A stretch of 64,000 bases of DNA from JBIOHP01 sp044449065. GTDB taxonomy: Bacteria; Bacteroidota; Ignavibacteria; UBA10030; SZUA-254. Under the pieces are notes generated by a model that was not told where the DNA came from, searched no databases, and worked only from the letters and a program-made list of their open reading frames with translations. The number at the start of each line of letters is the position of its first letter. Position 1 is the stretch's first letter. Position numbers and translations under genes: made by a program. The stretch spans positions 1 to 64,000 of the forward strand of contig JBIOHP010000016.1 in NCBI GenBank assembly GCA_044449065.1, read 5' to 3'. Below are positions 54,602-64,000 of the stretch, piece by piece.

Positions 54602-55381
54602 ATGAAGAGCGTTATACTGTACGGAATTTTGACCATCGCTTTTACTTTGAGCATGTTTTGCCAGGGGCTATACTGGGAAAGTAATGGGCATGTGACCATG
54701 ATGGGTAATGAAAAGACCATAAATACCAAATTTTATGCCATGCCCAAAATGTTTAAATCTGTCGAGGGAGATGACCATGAATCGATCATCCGGCTTGATA
54801 AAAACCTTCTCTACGACATTAACCACAAAGATTCGACCTATAAAGAGATGACGTTCGAAGAGATGGATACTCTTATGAAAAAAGGAAACGCCAGGATGGA
54901 GAAGAGTATGTCGGAGTTGCAGGATAAACTGAAAGATATGCCCGAAGAACAGCGTAAAATGGTCGAACAAATGATGAGCAAGCGTGCCGCCATGGGTGAT
55001 TCCAAAGAAAAATATGATGTTAAAAACACGGGAGAGACAGAAACGATAAGTGGATTCTCTTGCTCAAAATATATTATCTCTCAGGGTGATAAAGAAGTAT
55101 TGACGCTGTGGGCTACGAAGGACGTTAAAGGAGTCGACAGCTTGAAGGCAGATTTAGGTGAATTTCGCGATCGCATGGCACGGATGATGCCGCGCATTGG
55201 CAGTGCAATGGCTGAAGGTATGAAAGGCGTAGATGGTTTTCCCATACAGGTTGAATCTTCAAACTATAAATCAACCGTCACAAAAGTCGAGCAACGTTCT
55301 ACTCCCGAAAGTTCATTCCTTCCTCCAAAAGATTACAAAAAGTTAAAAAATGAATCGATGGATGAAAAAGACAAAAAATGA
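54602..55381 (+). CDS. DUF4412-type exported protein
   Basis: A 259-residue protein with a signal peptide (LTIAFTLSMFCQG) and a central, highly charged Met/Glu/Lys-rich helix (about 80-135). A beta-rich part (GETETISGFSCSKYII, EVLTLWATKDVKG) resembles the DUF4412 family of periplasmic or outer-membrane proteins of unknown function. AAGGAG 8 bp before the ATG fixes the start. No operon partner is evident. Confidence 0.7.
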   Translation: MKSVILYGILTIAFTLSMFCQGLYWESNGHVTMMGNEKTINTKFYAMPKMFKSVEGDDHESIIRLDKNLLYDINHKDSTYKEMTFEEMDTLMKKGNARMEKSMSELQDKLKDMPEEQRKMVEQMMSKRAAMGDSKEKYDVKNTGETETISGFSCSKYIISQGDKEVLTLWATKDVKGVDSLKADLGEFRDRMARMMPRIGSAMAEGMKGVDGFPIQVESSNYKSTVTKVEQRSTPESSFLPPKDYKKLKNESMDEKDKK

Positions 55382-55642
55382 GATACATGGTCCATCGTTA
55401 ATAGAGAGATAGGAAAAATAATGGGACTGTGGATAATCGGGTAGTAAGGGTTTCCCCCATTCTTCCCAACCGTCAGAGAATCACGCAGCCCCATGTATTG
55501 TATTTGGGATGAACGCCTTGAGGGACTTGCTCTTCATTTCGGGATTCGATAGTAAGAAATTGGTGTAACGATAATTCGGGTAAAATTAATACCCATTCAT
55601 TCTTCATAATCATGCAGTCAGGAAAAGGAAAGCGAGGATTCT

Positions 55643-56533
55643 ATGTTATTTATTATCAGTATCATCATTGCCGTTATCGCATTTATTATCTGGGTCAATA
55701 TACGACGGGAATCGACCGAATCAAGAAGCATTGGATTAAGAATGTCGATGAACCTTTCGGTTTTTATCGGAGTTCTATTTACTTTAATCGCCCTGTCCCA
55801 ATCAGTAACTACAATCCCGCCGGGTCACGTCGGTGTAGTTAATTTTTTTGGCACTGTTTCAGATTACACCTTGAAAGCCGGGATTAACATGGTGAATCCT
55901 CTGGCGGAAGTGATTAAGATGTCCATCCAAACTCAGGAAATAAAAGAAGTTATGGATGTGCCATCCAAGGAAGGTCTATCCGTCCAACTTGAAGTGAGCA
56001 TCCTCTATCACCTGAATCCCGAAAAAGCGGGCGAGGTGTTTAAAACGGTGGGTGAGACCTATGAGAGTGTTATCATCGAGCCCCAATTCCGTTCCGTAAC
56101 CCGAGGGGTCACAGCGGGTTTTGAGGCGAAGGCATTATATACGTCCGAACGAGAACATCTATCTCTCTTAATATTGAAAGAGATCGAGCTGGTCACAGAA
56201 CCAAGAGGAGTAATAGTTGAATCAGCCCCGCTGCGGAGGGTTGGATTGCCGCCGGGTTTATCACAGTCAATTGAATCGAAATTGCAGGCAGAACAGGAAA
56301 GCCAAAGGATGGAATTTGTGCTCACCAAGGAACGTCAGGAAGCAGATCGGAAGCGAATTGAAGCGCAGGGAATTTCTGATTTCCAAAAAATAGTTGTTCA
56401 GGGCATCAGCGACCAGCTTCTGCGATGGAAGGGTATAGAAGCTACGGAGAAATTGGCTATGTCAGCAAACGCTAAAATCGTTGTCATCGGCGCGGGGAAA
56501 GACGGTTTACCTCTAATAATGGATACCAAGTAA
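55643..56533 (+). CDS. SPFH/prohibitin family membrane protein
   Basis: A 296-residue band-7/prohibitin-like scaffold. One or two N-terminal membrane helices (about 1-18, 35-52) precede the SPFH core (TIPPGHVGVVNFFG, LKAGINMVNPLAEVI, YHLNPEKAGEVFKTVG, FRSVTRGVTAGFEAKALYTSER) and a C-terminal coiled coil (about 210-250) rich in Glu/Gln/Arg. Homologs form membrane microdomain cages and modulate membrane proteases. The extra N-terminal helix is uncommon. It stands alone here. Confidence 0.88.
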   Translation: MLFIISIIIAVIAFIIWVNIRRESTESRSIGLRMSMNLSVFIGVLFTLIALSQSVTTIPPGHVGVVNFFGTVSDYTLKAGINMVNPLAEVIKMSIQTQEIKEVMDVPSKEGLSVQLEVSILYHLNPEKAGEVFKTVGETYESVIIEPQFRSVTRGVTAGFEAKALYTSEREHLSLLILKEIELVTEPRGVIVESAPLRRVGLPPGLSQSIESKLQAEQESQRMEFVLTKERQEADRKRIEAQGISDFQKIVVQGISDQLLRWKGIEATEKLAMSANAKIVVIGAGKDGLPLIMDTK

Positions 56534-56734
56534 TCCAGATGACCAGTTTGCCAATTCGACGATAATTTCAAAATATTTCACATATTTTATTAATATTTTG
56601 TTATGGATATACATCTATTTCTTAAAGCGCAGTTTGAGCATTTTGCGGAACCGGAGTATAAATTTTAATCTTAATGCGAAATGTTCAGTGTTATGCCAGC
56701 GTTAACTCAATAATAGTAGTTTCGGGATAAAAAT

Positions 56735-59026
56735 ATGAAAACCTTCTTAACAATTATAATAGTCACAGCGCTTGCTTCATCCTTTCTTCATGCACAGGTA
56801 GCGCGGCGGGATACACTTTCACCCATGGAGCAGTTAATCAACAACGAAATGGAGAATTATAAATCACGTTTTTTACACTCCCGGACCGGTGTTGCTTCAG
56901 ATATCCGATATGATGTGAAGTATTATAAATTGGAGCTAAAAATAACAACCACTCCCTCGAACTATCTTTATGGTAAAATCACGATGAGGGCGACGAGTCT
57001 CATTGACGGGCTCGATTCCATTTCACTCGATCTGAGGAACAATATGATTATTGATTCGATCAAGGTGAATGGCATTCCGTCCTCTTATACACAGCAGTCG
57101 CTTTCATTCGGTTTTCGGCTTGATCGGACATATAACATGAATGAAACATTTACCACTGAAACGTATTATGAAGGCATGCCTCAAAGCTCGGGTTTCGGAA
57201 GTTTTGTATTTTCATCCCATAATGGTGTGCCCTGGATTTGGTCGCTGAGTGAACCGTACGGGGCGAAAGATTGGTGGCCCTGTAAAGATCACCCTAGTGA
57301 TAAGGCAGATTCTGCGGATATCATCGTGACAGTCGATTCCATGTTCAAGGTTGGATCGAACGGTAGATTGATTTCGGTCGTTAATAATGGAGATCACACC
57401 GTAACTTACTCTTGGCACGAAAGCTATCCAATCGCCTCGTACCTTATCTCTGTAACAATCTCAAACTTCCAGTCATTTACCGATTGGTTCCATTATGGGC
57501 AAACCGATTCGATGCAGGTGCTGAATTATGTCCTTCCCGAAAATTATGCTGCTGCGACTGCCCCCAATGGATTGCCGCTGATCGTGAATGCCATTGGTAT
57601 TTTTTCAGAGCTGTACGGTCTCTATCCATTCATCAAAGAAAAATACGGTCATTGTGATTTTGGCTGGGGAGGGGCGATGGAACACCAAACGATGACATCA
57701 ACCACTTCGTACAGCGAATATATTATCGTTCATGAACTTGCCCATCAATGGTTTGGCGATAAAATTACCTGCCGGACATGGCCTGATATCTGGTTAAATG
57801 AAGGATTTGCCACATACAATGAAGCGGTTTATGGCGAAAAAAAATATGGTTGGAGCACATATGTTAGTATGATGAATGGAAAAATGCTTAGCGCGTTGAA
57901 TGCGATCGGTCCCGTGCACGTCAACGATACTTCTAATGTGGGTTATCTCTTCAGCGGTGCGCTGGTCTATAATAAAGGCGCGTCGTTTCTGCATATGCTG
58001 CGGCATATCCTTGGCGACAGCGTGTTTTTTAAGGGAATGTATGCTTACGCGCATGATTCAACCTTAATATATAATACCGCTTCAACACCCGACTTCGAGA
58101 GAAATATGGAATCGGTATCGGGAAAAGACCTCAGTTATCTATTCCAGGAATGGATCTACGGCGAAAATTATCCTATCTATGCGTATACATGGTCATCACA
58201 ACCGGGTATTGTCGGGTATATCGTTAATCTTAAAATCGTGCTGAAAACTCTCACCACGAATCCTGTGGTGTTTAAAATGCCCATCGATTTGTTACTTGGA
58301 GCGCCGGGTTATGACACCCTCATTACTGTTTGGAACGATTCAACAATCAAGAATTATTCATTTAATCTGCCATTTAGTCCGGCTACCGTCAAATTCGATT
58401 CAGCAAATTGGGTTCTGAAGCAATTCTTCAAACCATTCATGACGGACAGCTCGAGGATCAGATTTGTGGGAGTGTCCATTGGCAAATCGAGAACGGATAG
58501 CATCATCGTGACTAATACTGCAGCAGTGGATATGCATATTACATCTGTGCAATCATCGGATAGCGCCTTTACCGTTACTCCGACAAACGCCACCATTCCT
58601 TCCAATGGTCAATTAAAATTTTATGTCACGTTCAAACCATTAGATGTGATTGATCACAGTACAATCCTCGCGTTTAAGCACGATTTGTCTGTCAATGATG
58701 AGCAGATACCTCTATCCGCATCCGGAACGGTGACATCGGTAATTGCGGGTAGGAATACACCGAAAGATTTCCGGCTGGATCAAAATTATCCCGATCCGTT
58801 CAATCCCAGCACCACCATCGGATTTGAAGTTCCCATTACGACTCATGTTCAGCTTAAGATATTCAATCTGCTCGGCACGGAAGTTGCGACCCTGGTTGAT
58901 GGTATTAAACCACCGGGTCAATATCACGCTGTGTGGGATGCCGGCAATTTTGCCAGCGGTATCTATCTCTATCGGCTTACAGCGGGAAGTTTTCTGCAAA
59001 CAAAAAAATTAGTATTGATTAAATGA
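56735..59026 (+). CDS. T9SS-secreted M1 family metallo-aminopeptidase
   Basis: A 763-residue zinc aminopeptidase. Signal peptide (about 1-21), M1 N-terminal beta domain, substrate motif GGAMEHQTMT, zinc motif HELAHQW (His333, Glu334, His337) with the third ligand Glu356 in WLNEGFA, an Ig-like/ASPM-like segment, and a C-terminal T9SS type A sorting domain (DFRLDQNYPDPFNPSTTI to end). It should be surface-exposed or released and trim N-terminal residues from peptides. The stop overlaps the next ATG (ATGA), so it is co-translated with the Sel1-repeat protein. Confidence 0.93.
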   Translation: MKTFLTIIIVTALASSFLHAQVARRDTLSPMEQLINNEMENYKSRFLHSRTGVASDIRYDVKYYKLELKITTTPSNYLYGKITMRATSLIDGLDSISLDLRNNMIIDSIKVNGIPSSYTQQSLSFGFRLDRTYNMNETFTTETYYEGMPQSSGFGSFVFSSHNGVPWIWSLSEPYGAKDWWPCKDHPSDKADSADIIVTVDSMFKVGSNGRLISVVNNGDHTVTYSWHESYPIASYLISVTISNFQSFTDWFHYGQTDSMQVLNYVLPENYAAATAPNGLPLIVNAIGIFSELYGLYPFIKEKYGHCDFGWGGAMEHQTMTSTTSYSEYIIVHELAHQWFGDKITCRTWPDIWLNEGFATYNEAVYGEKKYGWSTYVSMMNGKMLSALNAIGPVHVNDTSNVGYLFSGALVYNKGASFLHMLRHILGDSVFFKGMYAYAHDSTLIYNTASTPDFERNMESVSGKDLSYLFQEWIYGENYPIYAYTWSSQPGIVGYIVNLKIVLKTLTTNPVVFKMPIDLLLGAPGYDTLITVWNDSTIKNYSFNLPFSPATVKFDSANWVLKQFFKPFMTDSSRIRFVGVSIGKSRTDSIIVTNTAAVDMHITSVQSSDSAFTVTPTNATIPSNGQLKFYVTFKPLDVIDHSTILAFKHDLSVNDEQIPLSASGTVTSVIAGRNTPKDFRLDQNYPDPFNPSTTIGFEVPITTHVQLKIFNLLGTEVATLVDGIKPPGQYHAVWDAGNFASGIYLYRLTAGSFLQTKKLVLIK

Positions 59027-60594
59027 GATCTAAATTCATTACAATCGGTACAGTCTTGTCTCCGAGATATCTGATTGTTATTTTGCTTACTGCATCGCAA
59101 TATTCATCGGGAGGAGAAAAATCTCAAAATCCCATCCCGCGCGATTATCATTATCCCTATCCGCTCTTTATCACCCGTGGTGGGAATGAAGATACGCAGC
59201 TACAGGAAATATTTTCCCTCACGCAGAAGGCGAACAGTGGTGATCCGATCTCTCAATATAATCTGGGTTTATATTATCTTCTCGGGATCGGAACGGTACC
59301 GGATACGGTGAAGGCAGCTTATTGGACACAGAAAGCTGCCCAACTACATCACGCAGTTGCCTCGTATAATATGGCTGTGTTTTATTCCAATGGTTGGGGT
59401 GTTCCCTGGAATCCATTTGAAGCGTATAGAAGCATTGAATTTGCAGCCAAAGCGGGATTACCTGAAGCGGAATATTTCATGTGCAGATTTTATATCGAAA
59501 ATCTCGTTATTCCGCGCGATCTTCATACTGCTTACCGTTGGGTTAAACTCGCCGCAGATTCCGGTTACGCCCCTGCCAAGGATGTCGTGGCGGAATTTTT
59601 GAGACGGGGATGGATAAAGAAGGATGATTTGGATGACAAAACCCCCGTGGATAACCCGAACGATACTACCGCTGACTCTCAACAAAAAAAGAAAAGTTTT
59701 CAACCGGTTTTCCTTGATTTTTCGCACGATACCACCGTTCATGTCGATAATAACACGCTCATCAAGGAAGCATTACGGGAAACGGAATCAAGTACCCGCT
59801 TAAAGAGTGATTCGATAGATGATTCAAGCGATTCCATTGTGGTCGATTCAGCTATGAGGCGAGAGATCTATTTTAACGCGAGCATGGGTAGTCCAGAGGC
59901 GCTTGTGGTGATCGCACGATGGTTGGAGAATGGTATTGGAGTTAAAAAGGATATTGTGATGGCTGCAGCAAATTATATCAGGGCGATACGGCTTGATTCC
60001 CCGCGCGCTCCTCGCCTTTTGTGGGATATGATTCAGGATGGAAAATTTTATTCCCGGTTAAAATCGAGGGTCGATTCTGGCGATCCGGTTGCCAGATACG
60101 TATGGGCTGAATTGATCGCGCTTGGTTTTGATCATCAGTTAACAGAGGAACAGGCATGGGAGCTTCTCATTGCCTCCGCAAAGGATAATTATGAACCCGC
60201 GTTAATTGAATGCGGCATGAACTATTTCAAAGGGTTTTGGGTGAAACAGAGTAAGGAGAAAGCTCTGCAATTATGGCAATCGGCAGCTGAAATGGGTTGT
60301 TGTGAAGCTCGGATCAGAATTATTACCGTACAAACCGTCGGCAATCAGAAGGCAACGTTACCTCCTGACACGCTTGCATTTCTTTCCCAATCGGCTAAAA
60401 ACGGTTCAGTCCTTGCCCAGGCATTGCTCGGATATTGTTTTGAAGCGGGTATTGGTGTAGTTCAAAATAATCGATTTGCAGTTGAATATTACCGCGATGC
60501 TGCTCAACGAGGCAGCGCAATCGCATATAAAGGATTGCTTAGGATGTACGACGGAATCAGGCCGAAGGATAGAAAATTTCAAGTTGGGGAGTGA
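59023..60594 (+). CDS. Exported Sel1-repeat protein
   Basis: A 523-residue protein with an N-terminal hydrophobic signal (YLIVILLTASQYSS) and several Sel1/TPR-like repeats (NLGLYYLLGIGT, NMAVFYSNGWGV, then a linker of low complexity, then three more to the C-terminus). Sel1 repeats mediate protein-protein contacts. The start overlaps the M1 peptidase stop by 4 bp, suggesting a stoichiometric partner, possibly in the periplasm or cell surface. A bidirectional terminator follows at once. Confidence 0.8.
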   Translation: MRSKFITIGTVLSPRYLIVILLTASQYSSGGEKSQNPIPRDYHYPYPLFITRGGNEDTQLQEIFSLTQKANSGDPISQYNLGLYYLLGIGTVPDTVKAAYWTQKAAQLHHAVASYNMAVFYSNGWGVPWNPFEAYRSIEFAAKAGLPEAEYFMCRFYIENLVIPRDLHTAYRWVKLAADSGYAPAKDVVAEFLRRGWIKKDDLDDKTPVDNPNDTTADSQQKKKSFQPVFLDFSHDTTVHVDNNTLIKEALRETESSTRLKSDSIDDSSDSIVVDSAMRREIYFNASMGSPEALVVIARWLENGIGVKKDIVMAAANYIRAIRLDSPRAPRLLWDMIQDGKFYSRLKSRVDSGDPVARYVWAELIALGFDHQLTEEQAWELLIASAKDNYEPALIECGMNYFKGFWVKQSKEKALQLWQSAAEMGCCEARIRIITVQTVGNQKATLPPDTLAFLSQSAKNGSVLAQALLGYCFEAGIGVVQNNRFAVEYYRDAAQRGSAIAYKGLLRMYDGIRPKDRKFQVGE

Positions 60595-60600
60595 AAAAGA

Positions 60601-60636
60601 AAAAGGCAAATTCCAATTTTGTGGAATTTGCCTTTT
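60601..60636. terminator. Bidirectional intrinsic terminator
   Basis: A perfect 15-bp stem, AAAAGGCAAATTCCA (60601-60615) with TGGAATTTGCCTTTT (60622-60636), loop attttg. Flanking A and T runs make it effective in both directions. It separates the rightward Sel1 gene from the leftward M13 peptidase. Confidence 0.9.
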
Positions 60637-60656
60637 TATCGGTCAAACCTTTTACA

Positions 60657-62693
60657 TCACCATATCTTCGGTCGCTGGTCGGCTGGACGCATCATCTTAT
60701 CGCCATCCTTTGCATCGAACGCGCTGTAAAATTCCGGCATATCGGATAGCGGTCCGTTCGTTCTGAACATTCCCGGTGAATGCGGGTTAGTATTAACCTG
60801 AAGTTTCAAAGACTGAGGTCTATAATTGACCCTCCAAATCTGTGCCCAAGCGAGGAAGAATCGCTGATCGGGAGTGAAGCCGTCGATTTTTTCCTGTGGC
60901 TTGCCCTCGGTGGCTTTTTTAAATGCAGCGTACGCAATTGTCAAGCCGCCGAAATCGCCGATATTCTCACCTAATGTCAATTTTCCATTCACGTGCAAAG
61001 TATCAATCGCAACATAATTGTTAAATTGTTTTTCGATTATCGATGTTGAAGCTGCATATTTGATGCTGTCGTCGATTGTCCACCAATTTTTTAAATTACC
61101 ATCGCCATCAAAACGGCAGCCGGAATCGTCGAATCCATGCGACATTTCATGACCGATGACGGCTCCCATGCCGCCATAGTTCACCGCATCGTCCGCATTA
61201 GGATCGAAAAAGGGTGGCTGCATAATACCGGCAGGAAAAACAATCTCGTTCATTGTCGGGCTGTAATAAGCATTGACTGTTGGAGGAGTCATTCCCCATT
61301 CAGTTCTATCGACCGGTTTGCCAATTTTATCCAGATCATATTTAAAATCGAATGCTCCCACACGTAACATATTGAGAGCGTATGGACCACGATCGATTTC
61401 GAGTCCGGAATAATCGCGCCATTTATCCGGATATCCAACTTTGACGCCGAATGCGTCTAATTTTTTAATCGCTTGTTTTTTGGTATCTTCGCTCATCCAG
61501 GTCAGGTTTTGTATTTTATCGTGCAAAGCAGTTTTGAGATTATTAATCATCGCAGCGGCGCGGGCTTTCGCATCTTGCGTGAAATATTTCGCGACATATA
61601 ACTGACCGAGCGGAGCACCAACCGAATTATCGGTTGCTTGCACAATTCGTTTCCATCGCGGTTTCATCTCTTTCTGACCGTTAAGAATAGTTCCCTTGAA
61701 ATGAAAATCTTCTTTTACAAACGGCGAGCTGAGGAACGAAGCGGTCGCATTAACTAAGTGCCAACGGAGATATACTTTCCAATCATCGATGGTGCGGGAT
61801 GTAAGCATGGTATTAACCTGCTTCATAAAATCCGGTTGTCCAACATTGATCGCTCCCGGTTTTCCGAGACCAACGCTTGTAAAGAATGCAGACCAAAGAT
61901 AATCTGGCGTAAGATCATTCAATTCAGAGATTGTCATTTTATGGTATATCTTATCAGGATCGCGCATATCGACATTTTTCATCGACGCATTGGCGATCTG
62001 GGTCTCAAAATCCATTACCGTGGCGGCTTCTTTCTTTGCGATTGCGTCATCATCGCCGAGGAGAATGAACATTTTGGCAACATGTTCAGTGTATTGATCG
62101 CGCAGTTTCTTGGATTCATCATCCGTTCGTGTGTAGTAATCACGGTCGGGTAATCCTATTCCTGCCTGAAAGAATTGAACAATGACATCTGTGCTTTTCT
62201 TAAAATCCTGACCGCTGCCGAACGCAAACGGCACGCTGAGTCCCATTGTTTGGAGATGAGCTATTTCTTTTTGCAGATCCATCATATTTTTCATCGAAGT
62301 GATGGAGTTCATCTCATCGTCAAGCGGTTTGGATCCTTGTGCTTCTATAGCAACTGAATCCATTCCGCTGTAATAAAAATCTCCGACTTTTTGAAGATTA
62401 CTGCCTTTCGGTGCGTCCGGATTTTTCGCTGCATTTTCGAGTATATCCCGTAGGGCGTATAAATTTTTATCGCGCAGTTCGTTAAATCCGCCCCATGAAC
62501 TCTGATCGGGAGGAATGGGATTATTTTTCACCCAACCGCCGTTCGCAAATTGGTAAAAATCGTCAGTTGGTTTCACATTCTGATCCATATTCGCTGGATC
62601 CAGTGGTTTTGTTTGTTTCGTTTGACACAGGGAAATATTAATAGCTAATATCAATAAAATACCTATGGTCAGAATTGCGGTATATCTTGCCAT
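60657..62693 (-). CDS. M13 family (neprilysin/PepO-like) metallopeptidase
   Basis: A 678-residue exported endopeptidase. N-terminal hydrophobic signal (LTIGILLILAINISLC) with a possible but non-canonical lipobox; M13 N-terminal domain (PTDDFYQFANGGWVKNN); peptide-binding NAYYSPTMNEIVFPAGI; zinc motif HEMSH in VIGHEMSHGFDD; and third ligand Glu with catalytic Asp in GENIGD. It should degrade short peptides in the periplasm or at the outer membrane. A close paralog lies directly upstream in tandem (62984 onward). It ends at the bidirectional terminator. Confidence 0.93.
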   Translation of the reverse strand: MARYTAILTIGILLILAINISLCQTKQTKPLDPANMDQNVKPTDDFYQFANGGWVKNNPIPPDQSSWGGFNELRDKNLYALRDILENAAKNPDAPKGSNLQKVGDFYYSGMDSVAIEAQGSKPLDDEMNSITSMKNMMDLQKEIAHLQTMGLSVPFAFGSGQDFKKSTDVIVQFFQAGIGLPDRDYYTRTDDESKKLRDQYTEHVAKMFILLGDDDAIAKKEAATVMDFETQIANASMKNVDMRDPDKIYHKMTISELNDLTPDYLWSAFFTSVGLGKPGAINVGQPDFMKQVNTMLTSRTIDDWKVYLRWHLVNATASFLSSPFVKEDFHFKGTILNGQKEMKPRWKRIVQATDNSVGAPLGQLYVAKYFTQDAKARAAAMINNLKTALHDKIQNLTWMSEDTKKQAIKKLDAFGVKVGYPDKWRDYSGLEIDRGPYALNMLRVGAFDFKYDLDKIGKPVDRTEWGMTPPTVNAYYSPTMNEIVFPAGIMQPPFFDPNADDAVNYGGMGAVIGHEMSHGFDDSGCRFDGDGNLKNWWTIDDSIKYAASTSIIEKQFNNYVAIDTLHVNGKLTLGENIGDFGGLTIAYAAFKKATEGKPQEKIDGFTPDQRFFLAWAQIWRVNYRPQSLKLQVNTNPHSPGMFRTNGPLSDMPEFYSAFDAKDGDKMMRPADQRPKIW

Positions 62694-62880
62694 AACGTAA
62701 AATCTCCTTGTTTTTGATATAGGGTTACTAATTATGAGTTATTTCTCGATTTGGTGAGAGTTATGAAATTATAGTAGGTAAATAATACGAAAAAAACTAA
62801 AAAAAGTTGCGATTAGAATGATTTAAAGTAAAATAGCCGAATAATGAGGTGGAAACTCTGCATACCATTTCATTTTGGGG

Positions 62881-62927
62881 CTCTCAATTCCTCACCTCGT
62901 CTATTTCCTGAAGAGAGGAATTGAGAG
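62881..62927. terminator. Hairpin between the two M13 genes
   Basis: CTCTCAATTCCTC (62881-62893) pairs perfectly with GAGGAATTGAGAG (62915-62927). It lies 57 bp after the stop of the upstream M13 gene, as a leftward terminator would, but no T-run follows, so it may be a stability or attenuation hairpin. Confidence 0.55.
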
Positions 62928-62983
62928 TTGGATGATACAGTAGAATGTCCTAATCCTTGCTCCATGTATCGCTATCATATTAA

Positions 62984-64000
62984 TTACCAGAGTTTTGCTC
63001 TCAGCTTTTCCGGTCTCATCATGGGATCTCCGTCCTTAACGCCGAAAGCATTGAAAAATTCTTGCATATTGGATATCGGACCTATGGCGCGGAATCTTCC
63101 GGGGGAATGTGAATCGGTATTGAGTCTCACCTTGAGAGCCTCCGGTCGAATATTAATGCGCCAGATTTGAGCCCAGGCTAAAAAGAAACGCTGGTCGGGT
63201 GTAAACCCATCGATCTTTTCTTCAGGTTTGCCGGCAGTTGCCTTTTTGAATGCTGAATAAGCGATTGTGAGTCCGCCGAGGTCGGCGGTATTTTCACCCA
63301 GGGTTAACTTGCCGTTAACGTGAAAAGTATCTATCGCAGCATAATCATCGAATTGCTTTTCAATGAGGTTGGATTGTTCGATGTATTTTTTTGCATCTTC
63401 ATCCGTCCACCAGTCTTTCAGATTTCCATCCGCGTCATATTTTCTTCCCTCGTCGTCGAAGCCGTGGGTAATCTCATGTCCGATTACCGATCCCATACCT
63501 CCATAATTGACCGCATCATCAGCGTTGGGATCGAAAAAGGGCGGCTGCAATATCCCGGCAGGGAAAACGATCTCGTTTCGCGTGGGCGTGTAGTAAGCGT
63601 TCACTGTGGGAGGAGTCATGCCCCATTCCGTTTTATCGACCGGTTTTCCTATTTTATTCAGATTATAAGCGAAATCAAATTTTGCGACCTTAAGGATATT
63701 CAACACGAACGGTCCTCGATCGATATCGAGCGCAGAATAGTCTTTCCATTTATCCGTGTACCCAACCTTGACGCCAAATGCATCTAATTTTCGCAGCGCC
63801 TGTGTCTTGGTTTCAGGGCTCATCCAAGTGAGTTGCGGTATGCGGTCATGAAGCGCGGATGTAAGATTATTCACCATTTCTTTCGCGCGGGCTTTCGCTT
63901 CGGGTTTGAAAAATTTCGCGACGTAGAGTGGTCCTATTGCCTCGCCCAACGCCCTATCGGCGATTTGAACAATTCGTTTCCATCGCGTTTTGATTTCTTG
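62984..64000 (-). CDS. M13 family metallopeptidase, partial (C-terminal half)
   Basis: The C-terminal 338 residues of a second M13 peptidase; the gene continues beyond the window end, and the frame is open to position 64000 (QEIKTRWKRIVQIADRALG). It retains the zinc motif HEITH (VIGHEITHGFDDEG), the third-ligand block GENTAD, and NAYYTPTRNEIVFPAGI. Similarity to the neighbouring M13 gene is high along the whole available length, so the two arose by tandem duplication. No start codon is in view. Confidence 0.9.
   Translation of the reverse strand, partial: QEIKTRWKRIVQIADRALGEAIGPLYVAKFFKPEAKARAKEMVNNLTSALHDRIPQLTWMSPETKTQALRKLDAFGVKVGYTDKWKDYSALDIDRGPFVLNILKVAKFDFAYNLNKIGKPVDKTEWGMTPPTVNAYYTPTRNEIVFPAGILQPPFFDPNADDAVNYGGMGSVIGHEITHGFDDEGRKYDADGNLKDWWTDEDAKKYIEQSNLIEKQFDDYAAIDTFHVNGKLTLGENTADLGGLTIAYSAFKKATAGKPEEKIDGFTPDQRFFLAWAQIWRINIRPEALKVRLNTDSHSPGRFRAIGPISNMQEFFNAFGVKDGDPMMRPEKLRAKLW

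Overview
The window looks like a chromosomal segment of a Bacteroidota/Chlorobiota-superphylum bacterium, most likely an Ignavibacteria- or Kapabacteria-like lineage. The evidence is two proteins ending in the type IX secretion (T9SS) type A sorting domain of the 'NYPNPFNP' kind, a GldL/GldM-like motor pair, many large beta-helical surface proteins, and sensory and kinase families typical of these environmental genomes. No rRNA, tRNA or CRISPR array was recognised. The assignment is from protein character only.

Layout. 1-3.5 kb: a Ser/Thr kinase-TPR signalling protein, preceded by a 149-bp tandem repeat that carries a truncated copy of a related kinase start. 3.5-8.0 kb: an accessory island with a MITE-like palindrome, an AT-rich Sll1717-type P-loop ATPase, an HTH protein followed by six 11-bp iterons, REP-like palindromes and a Fic protein behind two operator-like palindromes. 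8.2-16.7 kb: metabolic genes (Tat-exported PLP enzyme, regulator with an orphan DHp domain, isoaspartyl peptidase, then a radical SAM / fucose-isomerase-like / FGGY pentulose kinase run). 16.9-23.3 kb: a 1671-residue hybrid histidine kinase convergent with an NtrC-type sigma-54 activator. 23.4-26.2 kb: a leftward operon of NapH-like polyferredoxin, methyltransferase and YwiC-like membrane protein.

26.6-31.6 kb: a tightly coupled leftward operon of two paralogous outer-membrane barrel proteins (one a lipoprotein), then GldL-like and GldM-like proteins. It reads as a non-canonical T9SS/gliding motor module. After a divergent, hairpin-rich 1-kb regulatory region, 32.6-53.4 kb holds a MerR/CarH-like regulator that appears to have lost its cobalamin-ligating His, followed by six homologous surface proteins in tandem. 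Five of the six share a short C-terminal tail ending in I(D/N)(V/I)-GQ or -H and lack a recognisable T9SS sorting domain. The sixth carries Ig-like repeats, a dockerin and a T9SS sorting domain. Spacers between the paralogs hold a recurring hairpin whose loop is complementary to the paralogs' ribosome-binding sites. Four paralogs have an in-frame upstream start giving a 28-45 residue leader.

53.5-64 kb: a lipoprotein, a DUF4412-type protein, an SPFH/prohibitin protein, a T9SS-secreted M1 aminopeptidase coupled to a Sel1-repeat protein, a perfect bidirectional terminator, and two tandem M13 metallopeptidases, the second cut by the window end.

The best candidate for an undescribed system is 26.6-53.4 kb: a GldLM motor with unusual barrel partners, divergent from a regulated tandem array of surface proteins that share modules, a C-terminal tail, leader architecture and an intergenic RNA hairpin.
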